A stretch of DNA of 64,000 nt, taken from contig CM051025.1 of NCBI GenBank assembly GCA_027627225.1, positions 74,785,974 through 74,849,973 on the forward strand. The letters are read 5' to 3'. The notes below the pieces were generated by a model. The model was not told where the DNA came from. It did not search any database and saw nothing but the letters and a program-made list of their open reading frames with translations. Origin of the DNA: Congeria kusceri (Eukaryota; Mollusca; Bivalvia; Myida; Dreissenidae). Below, piece by piece: positions 35,225 to 49,330 of this stretch. Position numbers and translations under genes: made by a program. The first letter of the stretch is position 1, and each line of letters starts with the position of its first letter.

Positions 35225-36531
35225 AACCTATGCTCTTTATTACAATTGCAGGAAAAAATACTTTAAATATCAACAACTAATTTCAACATAGCTGATATCT
35301 TTAAATCGAGTGGTTTGCTAGAAGCATGTAATTTGTGTCCAACAAAGTTGTCAAAACATGCAAGGAGACATTAATAAAAGCTATTGATCATTGTTAGAAA
35401 TTTCAAAACCTAATAAGAGTGTATCCTTATGCTCTTGAACAAAGTGATTTTGTTTTAGTTATCAAAGTAGCGAGTTCTCCCTCACCCGTTAAGACCTACT
35501 TATTGATGAACAAATGAATTAGTCTCAGGTTTATTGAAGCTGATGACCGTTCAAAATGGTACGCCGGCAGAGATATCACACACAAATATAAATTATCAGT
35601 CATGTTTCTTAATATTACTAATGGTTTGTTTGTTAAAACATTCAGTCTATATCTACAGAAAAATACAGTTAAAAATATTCAACGCATTTTCTTATTTATA
35701 CTTTCAGGTTCCAGTATTCCCGAACTGAATTAGAATGTTTTGATGGAGACGAAGACATATACACATTCAAACTAGGGGGCAGGAAATGTTGTTATAAGAA
35801 TGTGATATATATGTAATATGTAAATAAATATAAGACTAAAAAGCAAAGAATTTGACATCAGTTTATAGTGTTGTATTATATTGATTGCACACGTAGAAGG
35901 GGAGCTATTCATATCAGATGATTAATAGATTTCTGATATTGATCCCTTATGGTTAGTTATTTGGGTTCATATTGCAATTGTTAAGCTGTTATTGCTTAAT
36001 GTATCATTGTAATAAATCAAAACAAATTGCATAGTTGCATTTGTCTCACTGTGACCTTTAATTTGATATATTACACATGTACATTGCGAGTAGTTTTATT
36101 TTTGAAGGTTTCTAGCCCTGGCCGAGCAGAAAAAATGACCATTTAAAAAATTTCAAAGGGCCATAAGTCTCACAATAGTTTACCGATTAACAATTTGTAA
36201 TTGTCATGTCTCAAGCTTTAATTTGATGTACAATACTTGTGCTCTTTTGAAAAAAAAGTTTTTTCTTTGTAATAGCTACTAAGGTAAGGAAATTCCCGAA
36301 TGTAAGAACACGTATTGATCCCTTTTTACGATAAAAGCAATATATTTGTATCGAAATGGAAAAGAAAATGGATGGTTGCATATTGATATTTATGGAATAA
36401 TGAATTTAATTGCATTTATTTCATAACTATGTCATTTTGTAATCGGATCGCGATCGGAAATCCCCGCTGCTAAAATTAGATATTGTACATGGAATATATG
36501 CCGACGACAACGGACAAGTCAATACAATAAC
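35225..36531. other. Spacer between Polinton and Harbinger gene
   Basis: AT-rich, with no supported exon. The segment just before the ATG at 36532 is GC-richer (GGATCGCGATCGG at about 36446) and probably serves as 5' UTR or promoter of the Myb-like gene. Terminal inverted repeats of the Harbinger element were looked for here and not found. Confidence 0.4.
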
Positions 36532-38566
36532 ATGGCATCGCCATCTAAGAAAAAGGAGAGGGAAAGAAAATTTTCCTTGGAAGAAAGCCTTATCTTGGCT
36601 GATTTAATGGGTCAAGTATGTGGCGTGGTTGATGATTTGACTAACCATGATGTTATGAGACACCGGTTCACTGACGGTAACACAAAATTAGTTTATTAAT
36701 TGTACATGTACCATTTTTTGTTTTTGGCATTTTACCTAAAGCACATCCGCCCATTTGATGTGATTAGGAACTTGACTTTATAGATGGCTCGGCTAAATAA
36801 ACAGATAATCATTTTGTCACTTGTAAGTTATGTTTACATGTTAATTAATATTGATTGTGATAAAATTATAAAAAAAAATATCTCAAGTTTTAAAGAAGAG
36901 TTGGATCTAGTTATAAAAAGTATTTACAGTTAAGTAAATGCACACATTTATTACACCTGTGATCCGGGTTCACTCTGTATTGTTTTGATATTTAGATGGG
37001 TGAATCAGAATAAATATTTTAATTTAAAATGACAATTAGATAATATTAATATTTATAAATGGTAATAACACCTTTGTATCACAAATATCCCACTTTTCCG
37101 AAGCCCGGTACAACTTAAAAATAGTTCAGCCAAGTCAAATACTATCAGCCAAGTCAAATTATGAGTGTCCAAGAGGGCAAGTCACGCTTTTTTCCATTTA
37201 ATATTTCAAATTGAGAGTATAACTATTACAAACAATATATTTTCAGTGAAGCTAAAATGAATTCAGCAATTTAACATTATCATTATAAAGATGATTTACA
37301 AAGTACTAATTTATTTGAACATACAAAGGCAATGCATATTAGGCAACATGTACTTATATGAAGGATTAATACATTTTTTTTTATATCTAATAACAGGAAT
37401 TGCCAACCGCACAAAAACGAGATGTGGGCAAGACAGGAGATGTCCTTTAATGAAAGGGCAAGTGCACGAAGGACCGCAGAGAAACTAGAAAAAAGTGGCT
37501 AAACATAGTGGCAAAGCACCGTCTTAGATTCACAGACTTCATAAGAGACCGGGCACTGACTGGTAGTTTCCAATAATTTGCGAATGAAACAATGCACTAC
37601 ATGTCAAATAATGCAGGGATATTTCCTTTCGAAAAATGTCTAAAATTCAAACATTTGATTTTGTTTACATATTTGTCCACTTTCAATGTAGTTGTGTACA
37701 AACCAAATTGAGAATTTTAAGTTACTAATTGTGGATAATGTAGCCAATTTGGCATTATGATCCCTATCAGTAATAATGTTACTGTACAGTAGACAAAATC
37801 CAACTTCAAAACATCACTGAGACAAGTTCTGACAAATCGGCCAAGTTAAATTCACAGCAAGCAATAATAAATCTCCAACATTACTTAATTAAACATTTTT
37901 ACGCATTATGACAGTTATTATTACATGAATGCAAATACACGAAATTGTTCATTTTAGGAGGCGGCTGTACCAGCAAAAGCCTAGACATCCTGACAGAGTC
38001 AGTGATGAATGTCATTGGGAAAGAGTCGCCCGCAATAGTTGGAGCTGCCGCAGTGTCACTGGACACGAGCTTCAGCCAAGTGGAGTCGTTATCAGCTGTG
38101 TATGACACAAATTGATCATTTTGTAGTTATGTTAGAAACAAATTATCTGTACCTTACTGTGTTGCCAACACTTTTATCTGATTGTGTACTTTAATGATCT
38201 TACTGGTAATCATGTAACAAGCAATACAACTTTAAAAAAAACAACAACAATAAAACAACAACAACATGCATACAAATTCATATATTTCATATATAATTCA
38301 TTTATTATATACTTATAAAACATTATTTTATCCACAGTGCCATGTGTATACCAGTAAATGCTGCATAACATAGAATAGTTTTAATGTTCCATTTAATTTA
38401 TAGCATTCATTGATTGTTTGTTTGGTAGATTCTACCAAAAGTATTTGTAAAATACACAATATATAGTATATATTGTTCTTTTTAGGGAAGCACCTACCCC
38501 CAGTACACAGTTCCTGAACGTCATTGCATTACCGAATCCATCTGGCGACAATGGCAATATCAGAAG
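36532..38566 (+). pseudogene. Harbinger-associated Myb/SANT-like DNA-binding protein
   Basis: Exons 36532-36676, 37397-37562, 37958-38099 and 38486-38566 have GT/AG borders and compatible phases (1, 1, 2, 2). Exon 1 encodes a basic start and RKFSLEESLILADLM. Exon 2 has HKNEMWARQ and RRTAEKLEK, the third-helix region of the Myb/SANT-like domain used by PIF/Harbinger partner proteins to bring the transposase to DNA and into the nucleus. Exon 2 is 166 nt where 168 would keep frame. The two losses map to A-runs (about 37413 and 37486), so either two single-base deletions or assembly errors broke it. Exons 3-4 read in frame (SLDILTESVMNVIG; PSTQFLNVIALP). The last exon is uncertain. Confidence 0.75.
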
Positions 38567-38638
38567 GTATGATAAAAATGTAAATAGTATAATACAGATT
38601 ACATCCTTAATACCATCAACAGTTTATAGTACATAAAT

Positions 38639-38742
38639 ATCATAGGCAGTTGAGGGGTACAGTACATATTGCACACATATTCCGAGGTTGACATTACTCT
38701 TCAAGGGGACAATATTTACCATACCCCTAAACTGCCTATGAT
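38639..38742. repeat. MITE-like inverted repeat
   Basis: Arms ATCATAGGCAGTTGAGGGGT (38639) and ACCCCTAAACTGCCTATGAT (to 38742) pair over about 21 bp with one mismatch around a 60-bp spacer. It lies downstream of the Myb-like exons. Either a small foldback element or a 3' transcript hairpin. Confidence 0.6.
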
Positions 38743-39071
38743 AATTATTTGTTTATACCCGACAAATATATGTACTGTTATTCAAAGGCAAAAAAATCGT
38801 ACATAGTTAACACAAGTTTATTATTGGAAAATTAAGCGGTAATCCACAATAATTTTTAAATACAGCGCCTACAGATTATTAAGTAATTCTTGGAAAACAC
38901 AAAAAATGAGAATTTTGTTAATGTTTATTTCTTTTTATTGTAAACTGTCAATCAAGATAATCATTGACAATATAAATCATTAACATTAAAATGTTTGTAA
39001 ACAATGTATGGCACACTGTAATGTTTATATTGAATTGCTTATATCATTTACTTGATTTGTTTGTTGACATC

Positions 39072-40783
39072 TTAACTAAAATACTGTATGGCCACAAAGT
39101 CCCTGTAGCGGAGCCCATTTTGAATTCCATGATATGGAGCATCCTGTTGCCTGTTTTCCTCCCTGTCTTCACCAATCATGGGGGTATTCATGTCCTTGCA
39201 TATATTATGCAACACACCATATGCCATAATAATTCTGTAAATTGACATTGAATCTAATTAATAACCTTGTCCATTTATTCTGTTTTTGATAAATTTGATT
39301 TGTATGTAGGATTATCATTATTACTAATATTTATTCTTAAATACACATTTTAACACTACTAAATGAATTATGTTATATAATGATTAATTATGACATAATT
39401 GTTATGGTATTGTTTTTTACTATGTAACTAATTACATTTTCACAATAATACATTAATTAATTTATAATTATTACTGGCAAGTCTTTTCGGGTTTCAGACG
39501 AATTTCGCCATGTACTACGCCCCATCTTCGTTTTAATTGGCCGATTCGGGTTTCAGACGAATTTCGCCATGTAATACGCCCCATCTTTGTTTTAATTGGC
39601 CGATTCCCCTCTCCACTTTGGCCCTTAATATCTTGTGAACCCTGTGATATTAGTGTTAAATTTAATTAGATTCAGTTAAATGTGTACTATATATTTTTTT
39701 GTTGTTGTTCAAACAAATGTTTTGTTGTAATATAGCAATATAAATACATGTGTAATTATCTTAGTGAATGTTTGTTATTGCTATACCCCATACAATCAGA
39801 TTCTAGTAGCATGAAATGGATTGTAATATTGAACATATACAAACCACACATTAAGCATACCCTTTTTCTGTGTTAGTGCACTTATTGCTGTACTACATTT
39901 TTTATTTTATATAAATATGAGTTACTTTTAAGAGTATTTCTTATACTTTTGTGATAAAGGTAGACCATGGTTGCAATTTCTCATACACATAAAAACAACT
40001 TGTCATTTATTAAGTACCTGTTGAAGTTCACCTGCGGTGCATTGGCCGTGTGCAAAAATGGGGTAAGCAACCACTGCTTGAACGGATACCCGCTGTCACC
40101 AAGCAGATATTTGTGTTAACCCGCCACATGTCCCCGCTCAAACAGTTGGAACACTCCACTTTCTCTTAGTATACGACTGTGGTGGGTCGAGCCTGGCCAT
40201 CGTGCCACTAAGTATATTAGTCTATCTTGGCCATCAAATATCACCTATATTGAAACAATTAAGGAAGATGTTTGTCTTGTATACATGCTAGTGATTCTAT
40301 GTTAGTCATTGTCAAATGCAATGGTTTTTTTTTTTATAAATGATGAACATTGTGTATCATTCATTCTGTTCACATATGCATCCTCGTTAATAACCCCTAC
40401 TACTTTTAGGAAATTGGCTGTGCCTCGGAAATCTGTCTGGATCCTGACTAAGTCACGCATGTTGAGTGGGAAAGATACATATCTTGATTTAGTCTCTCTA
40501 CTCGCGAGCATCTCAGTGAACTGGGCCACTGCCCTCGACACTGATAGCTGTAACAGACTGTGAATGTCTCCGTCGTTGATCTGAAAGTCACCCGACGCGA
40601 AATAGCGTAGTGTGACTAGAATCTTCTCTAAGGAAGATACATTCCTTGGCACAAGAGTTCTCGGTGATAATCTTTCACCGTATTCTACATTAAGGCGGTC
40701 GATGCCATCCCTGTCTAGACGATATCGCCTGACAACCTCAATGTGTGTTAGATTTTCAAATGTATTCAGTCTTTCGTTCATAT
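39072..40783 (-). pseudogene. HARBI1-type PIF/Harbinger transposase
   Basis: Exons on the minus strand: about 40350-40783, 40018-40244, 39475-39641 and 39072-39234 (ending in a TAA). Phases agree at the last three joins. Exon 1 has the N-terminal helices ([24 protein letters not shown]) and reaches GVI, where the first catalytic Asp is expected but Asn is read. Exon 2 carries DRLIYLVARWPGSTHHSRI and LLGDSGYPFKQWLLTPF, with the second Asp. Exon 3 has VERGIGQLKQRWG, with the catalytic Glu. Exon 4 has YGVLHNICKDM. Breaks: a TAA in exon 2 (40116-40118) and a 59-bp tandem duplication in exon 3 that shifts the frame; without it the exon would be 108 nt and in phase. A further 5' exon may lie beyond the (AT)n tract. 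Tail-to-tail with the Myb-like gene. Confidence 0.85.
39488..39605. repeat. 59-bp tandem duplication in transposase exon 3
   Basis: Two head-to-tail copies starting CGGGTTTCAGACGAATTTCG at 39488 and 39547, differing at two or three bases. Because 59 is not a multiple of three, the duplication destroys the reading frame after RLKP. Confidence 0.95.
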
Positions 40784-40867
40784 CTACAAACAGTAAATAA
40801 ACATGGTTCATATCCACTTAATGTTTTTTGTTTTTTTTTTCGATTCTCACTATTTATTCGTTTACAA

Positions 40868-41071
<204 letters not shown>

Positions 41072-41132
41072 TAAGAGATTCGCCAGATACGGGGTGTTTT
41101 CCAATATAAGACCCTTGTTGTGGGGTGTCCAA

Positions 41133-41165
41133 AAATTGTGGGGTGTTTATAACGCCCCACAATTT
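41133..41165. repeat. GGGG/CCCC hairpin
   Basis: AAATTGTGGGG (41133-41143) pairs perfectly with CCCCACAATTT (41155-41165) around an 11-nt loop. The same CCCCACAATT word recurs in the cassettes near 45.4, 46.8, 47.2, 47.7 and 53.5 kb. Confidence 0.85.
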
Positions 41166-42250
41166 AGGACACCTATTTTTCGATAATACACCATAAATAT
41201 ATGTTATTGGTGAAATATGGCAACAACTAGGTTTTATATTGAAATCATATATACAGTAAAACACAGTTATTTCCCTTGTGTTAATACACTAGAATGCTAT
41301 TAAAATTGCATGTGGAGATTAAACTACCTGATAATGAGGCACACACCAGGCAGCTGGATACTTTACGCTCTGTTAATCTTTGAGTAAAAATCTAGACTAT
41401 CATTCAACCTGATTTTAAGCCTATCTTTGTTGAATGTAAAGATAGCAAAATTACAGTTGATGAAATGTTTGAACTAATTAGAAACAAAAATAAAGTAGTG
41501 TTTTCATTTTTAACCCAAGAAAATAGTTAAGACTGCCTAGCGTATTAAGCAGTTAGTATTAATATCCGGTAAATAAACAAATAAATACAGTTAATAATAA
41601 ATGTATTGTGTTTTTAAAAGGTCTAAGGCTGGTGATGATTATTTGATTGTAACAATTATTATGATTTTTTTATGATTTTCTTTGTTTATTAACATTAAAT
41701 GTTGACTTGCCATCATTATGGACTATTATGATGCAGCATTTAGCAAAAGATTAACATTAACTTAGTATGTCTATATGATAATTAACATATTTATTATGAT
41801 TTTAATAAAAAAAAAAATTCACAATGTGTTGAACTTTTATTTACTGAACATGTACATGTCCTGTCCATTATTTTTGTATGTGTTAATACTAACACCATCA
41901 CTATAATTACTCCTCCGATTACTACTAACACAATTACCGCAATCATCGTTGAAAAAAACAACATATTGTTTCCATTTATTAACAAACATTAGTATGTGAG
42001 TAACTAACAAACTAAAAGCAACACTGTTTTGAAACGTTAATCTTACACATTTTGCCTTTAACATGTAAGCAAAGTAAGAAAACATGTATTTACTTGTCTC
42101 CTACGATATATATTTTTATTCAAAGAGTGCATGCTAAGTATGAAAGGAAAACACTTTCAAGATCTCAAGTCAGGTTTATAACTACTGTGTTAATTAAGTA
42201 TTTAAACACAAAGAAATTCACGTTTTAACATCTTGCTAAAATTTACCGCT
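41166..42250. other. AT-rich spacer
   Basis: No gene is supported. It contains short fragments related to the trinucleotide region, such as ACTCCTCCGATTACTACTAA at about 41909, which recurs near 43022 and 43308. Confidence 0.4.
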
Positions 42251-42372
42251 CAGATAGTGCCAACATGCCAAGGCTTGATATATGGCTATTAATGACCACA
42301 AAGGGACCATTAAATTTGGCTGCAGTAGCTGTTCTAATGAAGGCTAACTGCACTTGAAAGCAATACACACCA
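42251..42372 (+). repeat. Conserved block preceding ACT repeats, copy 1
   Basis: Contains CCAAGGCTTGATATATGGCT, GGGACCATTAAATTTGG, AATGAAGGCTAACTG and GCAATACACA. Related sequence occurs at 51661-51785 (CAAGACTTGATATATGACCA, GGAGCCATTTAATTT, AATGAAGGCTAACGG, GCAATACACA) and, more diverged, at 46300-46380 (CCAAGGTTGATATATGG, GGCCATTTAATT). In each case ACT-type repeats follow, immediately or within 100 bp. Confidence 0.7.
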
Positions 42373-42585
42373 AAATAACATCAACTTGCTACAACTACTG
42401 AAACTACCACTATCATTATTTTTACTACTGCAGTAATTCTTCATATTCTATAACAACATCAACATCTACTACAACAACAACAACAACTACTACTACTACC
42501 ACTACTAATTATTCTACTACTAATACTGCTTTTGCTGATGCTGCTGCTTCTACTACTACTACTTCTGCTGCTGCTGCTACTACTT

Positions 42586-42617
<32 letters not shown>

Positions 42618-43128
42618 GCTACTACTACTACTACTACTACTTCTACTACCTCTACTGCTACTACTACTAATTTTACTATATTGTTATAGTTATAATTGTA
42701 CTACACTACTGCACTATCGTCACCACTACTACTACTACTCCCAATACCACTACCATTACTACTCCTTCAACTACTAACATAATTACCGCTATCTGTTTAC
42801 TACTGCAGTACGTCTTCAAATTCTATAACAACATCAACCTCTACAACAACAACAACAACTATTACTACTACTACTACTACTACTACTACCTCTACTACTA
42901 CTACTACTATGCTACACTAATACACTACCGTCACCACTACTACTACTTCTCCCAATATTACTAAAACTAACTTCACTACCATTTCTACTCCTTCGACTAT
43001 TTCTAACACCATCACTATAATTACTCCTCCGATAACTACTAACACAATCACTGCAAATACTACTACTACTGCTACCACTACTACTACTACTACTACCACT
43101 ACTACTTCTACTACTACCACTACTACTT

Positions 43129-43231
<103 letters not shown>

Positions 43232-43368
43232 CACTACTAATACTACTATTTCTGCTACTACTATTACTACTACTTCTTCTTCTACTACTACTAATTCTAC
43301 TACTACTCCTCCGATTACTACTAACACAATCAGTGACAATACAACTACTACTACTACTACTACTTCTT

Positions 43369-43414
<46 letters not shown>

Positions 43415-43656
43415 CACTAACACCACCACTACTTCTACTCCTTCCACTGCAGCTACTTGTAGCGCAACCAACACCTCTGCAACTATTCACCCGACCATAA
43501 CTAATGCTCCCAACACCATTAATACAGCTGCTCCGACTACTACTAACAACAACACTACCACCACAACGTCTACTTTTCTGACTACTTTTAACACAACCAC
43601 AACCACTATTACCGGTACTATTCTTTGGAATACTACTAACAGTAGTACACTTGTAA

Positions 43657-43727
<71 letters not shown>

Positions 43728-45424
43728 GTAATAATAGTAATAATTTACCACCACCAGAAGCATCACCACCACTGCTACTCCTGGTGGTGGTGGCGATAGT
43801 GTTAGTAATTGTCGGAGATGTGCCAGTAGTGGTTGTGTTCATATTAGTTGGAGTAGTAGTAGTGATAGTGGTTGTGGTGTAAATAGGAGTCGGATGAGTA
43901 GTAGATGTTGTGATGATGGAAGTGTTAAAAGTAGTCGGATGCGAAGTAGTGGTGGTGGTGTAGGTGGTGGTGTTAGTTGTATCCGTAGGTATAGAAGTAG
44001 CGATGATGTTAATAGTAATCGGAGGAGTAGGAGTGGAGGCGGTGGTATTGTTCGTACTAGTAGGAGTAGTAGTAGTAGTAGTAGTGGTGGTGGTGGTGGT
44101 GTTAGTAGTAGTCGGAGTATATATGGCAGTTGTGTTAGTAGTAGTCGGAGGAATGGTAGTGGTGGTGTTGATGTTAGTAGTAGTAGTTGTTGTGGTGTTA
44201 GAAGTTAGAAGTAGTCATAAGAGTTGTAGTGGTGGTGACGGTGGTATAAGTAGTAGTAATAGAAGTAGTATTGGTGGTGGTGAATTTGTTAGTAGTAGCA
44301 GTAGGGGTAGTAGTGGTAGTGGTGGGGGTGTTAGTAGTAGTCGGAGTATTAGTAGTGGCGGTGGTGTTAGTAGTACAATAATTATAACAAAACAACCATT
44401 TGTACAATGTACAAATACCATATGGCCGCAAAAAAGCCGTATGAGGGGATCCGTATAGTATTGTGATACTCATCTTTAGCATATGTTTCTTTTTGAATGC
44501 ATCAAATTGGTTAACTTGCACAAGTACTAAAAATACAATTTTACGAAGGTGCGTTTTATAGCTACATGTGTGAACAGATTCCCATTATATACACATTAAA
44601 CACATTGCATTAAAAAAGAGATATATAAATCGTCATTCTAATAAAAACATGTAATCTAGTTTAGCAAGGTGATAGTAAAATGTATTATTATAAACTGCAG
44701 CGGGCAACAATTTGATATCGCCGGCAATGTCGCCCGCTACCGCTATGTCGCCCGGGACGCAAATGATACGGGATTGTTCGGTATAATAAAATAAATTAAA
44801 GCCTCGGTCGACAGTGTTGCCTCGGGTTGACAAGACGCACTGTCACCCTCAAGGAAGTCAATATTTATATAATATCAACATGTATAGACCCCTTCAGTAA
44901 ACTGTTCTTTCAGGAAAAACTATTTGACTTATTTTGTTTTCACAAAGTGCTGCTTATACAAAAGCTACCACTAACAAATGTTGTGCTGCTGCCGATATTA
45001 TTAATAATTGTTATAACTTTGTATTTCTTGCTTCTACTACTACTACTACTACTGCTACTACTACCAGTACTACTACTACTACTACTACTACTTATTCTAC
45101 TACTACTGCTACTACTTTTAGTACCACTTTACAACAACAAAATTAACAACGTCAGCTACTATTACTGCTAAAACGATTAATAAATGTACTACAGTTTCTA
45201 CTACTACTACTAACTACTACTATTACTACTATGACAACAACATCAACAACAGGAACAACAAAATCATCAACAACTAAAAACTTTTACATTATATCACCAC
45301 TACTGATACTACAGCTACCAATTCTGCTGATTCTGTTTTGATAATAATAATAGTAATAGTAATAATAATGATAATAATAATAATAATATATAATGGATGC
45401 ACATGTCAATACAACTGCACAGGT

Positions 45425-45497
45425 TCTGAAGAACAGGAATGCGGGGTGATATATACACCCCACAATTATAAAAAAAGACCACGAAGCATGACATGGT
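45425..45497 (+). repeat. Hairpin cassette, copy 1
   Basis: GAATGCGGGGTGATATATAC followed by ACCCCACAATTATAAAAA and CGAAGCATGACATGGTGATACGA. GGGGTG and CACCCC pair around an AT-rich loop. It matches the cassettes at 46741-46832, 47178-47271 and 47630-47730. Confidence 0.75.
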
Positions 45498-45884
45498 GAT
45501 ACGATTGTAGAAGTTTGTTTATATGAGCATTTACGCACGCTTTTAAAAACAAATTACAATATGTTAAATTAATGGGATGTCACAAGAAATAATTTCAAAT
45601 GTACTTTATTTATAATCAACTATTGCTGCTGCTACTACTACTACTAAAACTTCTAAAACACGTTATTTAACCACTACTTCTACTACAGCTACAAATACTG
45701 CTGATTCCAGTGCTGATTCTTATAATAATAATAATAATACAAATAATAATTATCATCATCAACGTCACCATCATCATCATTATTGTAGTAGTAGTAGTAG
45801 CAGTAGTAGTAGTAGTAGTAGAAGTAGCAGTCGTAGTAGTAGCAGTAGTAGTAGTTGTTGTTGTTGCAGAAGGAGTAGTAGTAA

Positions 45885-45920
<36 letters not shown>

Positions 45921-46519
45921 AAGTAGTAGCAGTAGTTGAAGCAGTAGTAGCAGTAGTAATAATAGTAGTAGTAGTAGTTGTTGTTGTTGTTGCTGTTGTG
46001 GTTGTTGTTGTTGTTGTTATTGTTATTATCACTTCTATTACTACTACTACTACTCTTATTATTATTATTTATTTATTTTTATTTTTTTATTAATATCAAT
46101 ATATATTACACGTTTAAACGTGTTCACAATAGTGAATTTAAATCAACCCATCTAATTGCAATTGTATACATTGTATACAGAACTCTTTTAACATGGTACA
46201 TTTCATGGATGGTTCAAATTGAAAGAAGGCATCTAGTGTGGAAAAGAAATTAGAACGCCAGTTTAACGGGCATCAATTATACTGTTATGTTGTGTAACAG
46301 GTCAGCTGCTACGATCATGCCAAGGTTGATATATGGGGGTTTGGTTGGCAGTATGGCCATTTAATTGAAAGATTAATGCATGCAACCACTGTGCGGTTTA
46401 GTTACTGTATTTAAGAAATCGCTGAAACTTATTTAAGCTGTTTTATTGCAAAATACTACTACTCTTGAATTTTATTTGCACTACCAACATCACTACTACT
46501 ACTACTACTACTACTACTG

Positions 46520-46567
<48 letters not shown>

Positions 46568-46573
46568 TTACTT

Positions 46574-46631
<58 letters not shown>

Positions 46632-46872
46632 AATAAGTTTTAATACTAATCAAGAACAACTTTTACTGTTAGTACTACTAGCGGAACTACTGCTACTGCA
46701 ACAACTGCTTCTCTTAATAATAATAATAATAATAAATGATAAGGCTCTCATGAACCGAAATGCGGGATATTATATATCAATATATACACCCCACAATTAT
46801 AAGACCAAGAAGTATGACATGATGGTACGAGTAAAAAATATTATGGTTTGCTACCATTATTATTATTATTAT

Positions 46873-46878
<6 letters not shown>
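46632..46878 (+). repeat. Repeated cassette, copy A (copy B at 47073-47305)
   Basis: About 240 bp beginning AATAAGTTTTAATACTAATC and ending in ATTATT/ACT repeats. It includes TAGCGGAACTACTGCTACTG, GATAAGGCTCTCATGAACCG, ATGCGGGAT...ACACCCCACAATTAT and AAGTATGACATGATGGTACG. The copy at 47073-47305 is nearly identical at a distance of 441 bp, with an ACT array between. A more diverged relative is at 47612-47730. The two near-identical copies indicate a recent tandem duplication or an assembly duplicate. Confidence 0.9.
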
Positions 46879-46957
<79 letters not shown>

Positions 46958-46959
46958 AA

Positions 46960-47030
<71 letters not shown>

Positions 47031-47036
47031 TTACTT

Positions 47037-47073
<37 letters not shown>

Positions 47074-47308
47074 AATAAGTTTTAATACTAATCAAGAACA
47101 ACTTTTACTGTTAGTACTACTAGCGGAACTACTGCTACTGCAACAACTGCTTCTCTTAATAATAATAATAATAAATGATAAGGCTCTCATGAACCGAAAT
47201 GCGGGATGTTATATATCAATATATACACCCCACAATTATAAGACCAAGAAGTATGACATGATGGTACGAGTAAAAAATATTATGGTTTGCTACCATTATT
47301 ATTATTAT

Positions 47309-47363
<55 letters not shown>

Positions 47364-47850
47364 GCTACTACTACTACTACTACTACTACTACTGCTGCTA
47401 CTACTAGTACTTCTTCTACAAGTTGTACTACTAAACCTCAACAACCTTTACAATTATTTCTACTAAAACGTATAGTGCAACGACAGCTACTGCCTCTACT
47501 GCTTCAACTGCTGCTGTTTCAACTTCTTATAGTAACACTTATAATACTACTACTACTAATAATAATAATAATAATTATAATAAAATAATAATAATACTAA
47601 TAATAATTTAAGATGAGAATAAAAAATGATAAGGCTCCCATGAACGGGAAATGCGGGGTGATTCATATAAATATATACATCCACAATTGTAACATAAGAT
47701 CAAGAAGCATGACCCGGTGGTACGAGTACTACTACTTTTACTGCTACTTCTGCTGCTGCTGCTGCGGTTACTACTACAACTTATACTACTACTACTGCTG
47801 TTACTGCTGCTGCTGCTTTCGTTTCTTCTTCTATTTTACTACTACTACTG

Positions 47851-47887
<37 letters not shown>

Positions 47888-47897
47888 AACAACAACA

Positions 47898-47941
<44 letters not shown>

Positions 47942-48174
47942 AGCTGCTGCTACTACTACTACTACTACTACTATTACTTATTCTTATACTACTACTACTA
48001 CTACTACTACTATTACTACTATTACTACTGATACTACTGATACTACTAATACTACTGCATCAACAACAACAACAACTACTACAACTACTACTACTGCTAC
48101 TACTACTACTACTACTACTGCTGATGATGCAACTGCTACTGCTACTACTACTACTACTACTACTAATACTGCTG

Positions 48175-48210
<36 letters not shown>

Positions 48211-48318
48211 GTACAATTACAACTACTAGAGCTACTACTACTACTACTACTGCTACTACTTCTGCTGCTGCAGCTGCTATTACTACTACTGCTACTACTA
48301 CTACTTGTAATACTACTG

Positions 48319-48479
<161 letters not shown>

Positions 48480-48826
48480 GCTACTACTACTACTACTACT
48501 ACTACTACTATTACTACTACTACTACTACTGCTACTACTTCTACTACTTCTACTACTTCTACTACTACTACTACTACTACTGCTATTACTACAACTACTA
48601 ATACTACTACTTCTAATACTACTACTACTACTACTTCTACTACTACTACTTCTACTACTACTACTGCTACTACTACTACTGCTTCTACTACTACTGTTAC
48701 TACTACTACTACTATTGTTACTGCCAATGTTGCTTCTGCTCTGCTGCTGCTACTACTACCACTTCCACTACTACTACTGCTATTACTACTACTACTACTA
48801 CTCCAAAAAAGCACTATTAGTAGTAG

Positions 48827-48888
<62 letters not shown>

Positions 48889-48896
48889 GTAGTAGT

Positions 48897-49330
48897 ATTA
48901 TTACTCCGAATATTACTAACACTACCACAGCTACGTCTACCTCTGCGATTGATACCTGAACTACCACTACTACTATTTATACAATATTGCTAACACTACC
49001 ACCAGTACTACTTCTACTACTCCGAATAATACTAACACTACCACAGCTACGTCTACCCCTGCGAATGATACCTGAACTACCACTACTACTATTTATACAA
49101 TATTGCTAACACTACCACCATTACTACTTCTACTACTCCGAATAATACTAACACTACCACAACTACGTCTACCCCTGCGAATGATACCTGAACTACCGCT
49201 ACTACTATTTAAAGAATGTTGCTAACACTACCACCACTACTACTTCTACTACTCCGAATAATACTAACACTTTCACCACTTTCGCTTCTATTACTTCTTC
49301 GAATACTAACACTACCACCACAACACCTGT
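48897..49330. repeat. 116-bp tandem repeat within the ACT region
   Basis: GATACCTGAACTACC recurs at 48951, 49067 and 49183, giving a period of 116 bp, each with TATTTATACAATATTGC (the last copy altered) and CTACGTCTACC. Degenerate ACT triplets make up the rest. A higher-order repeat grown out of the trinucleotide array. Confidence 0.9.
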
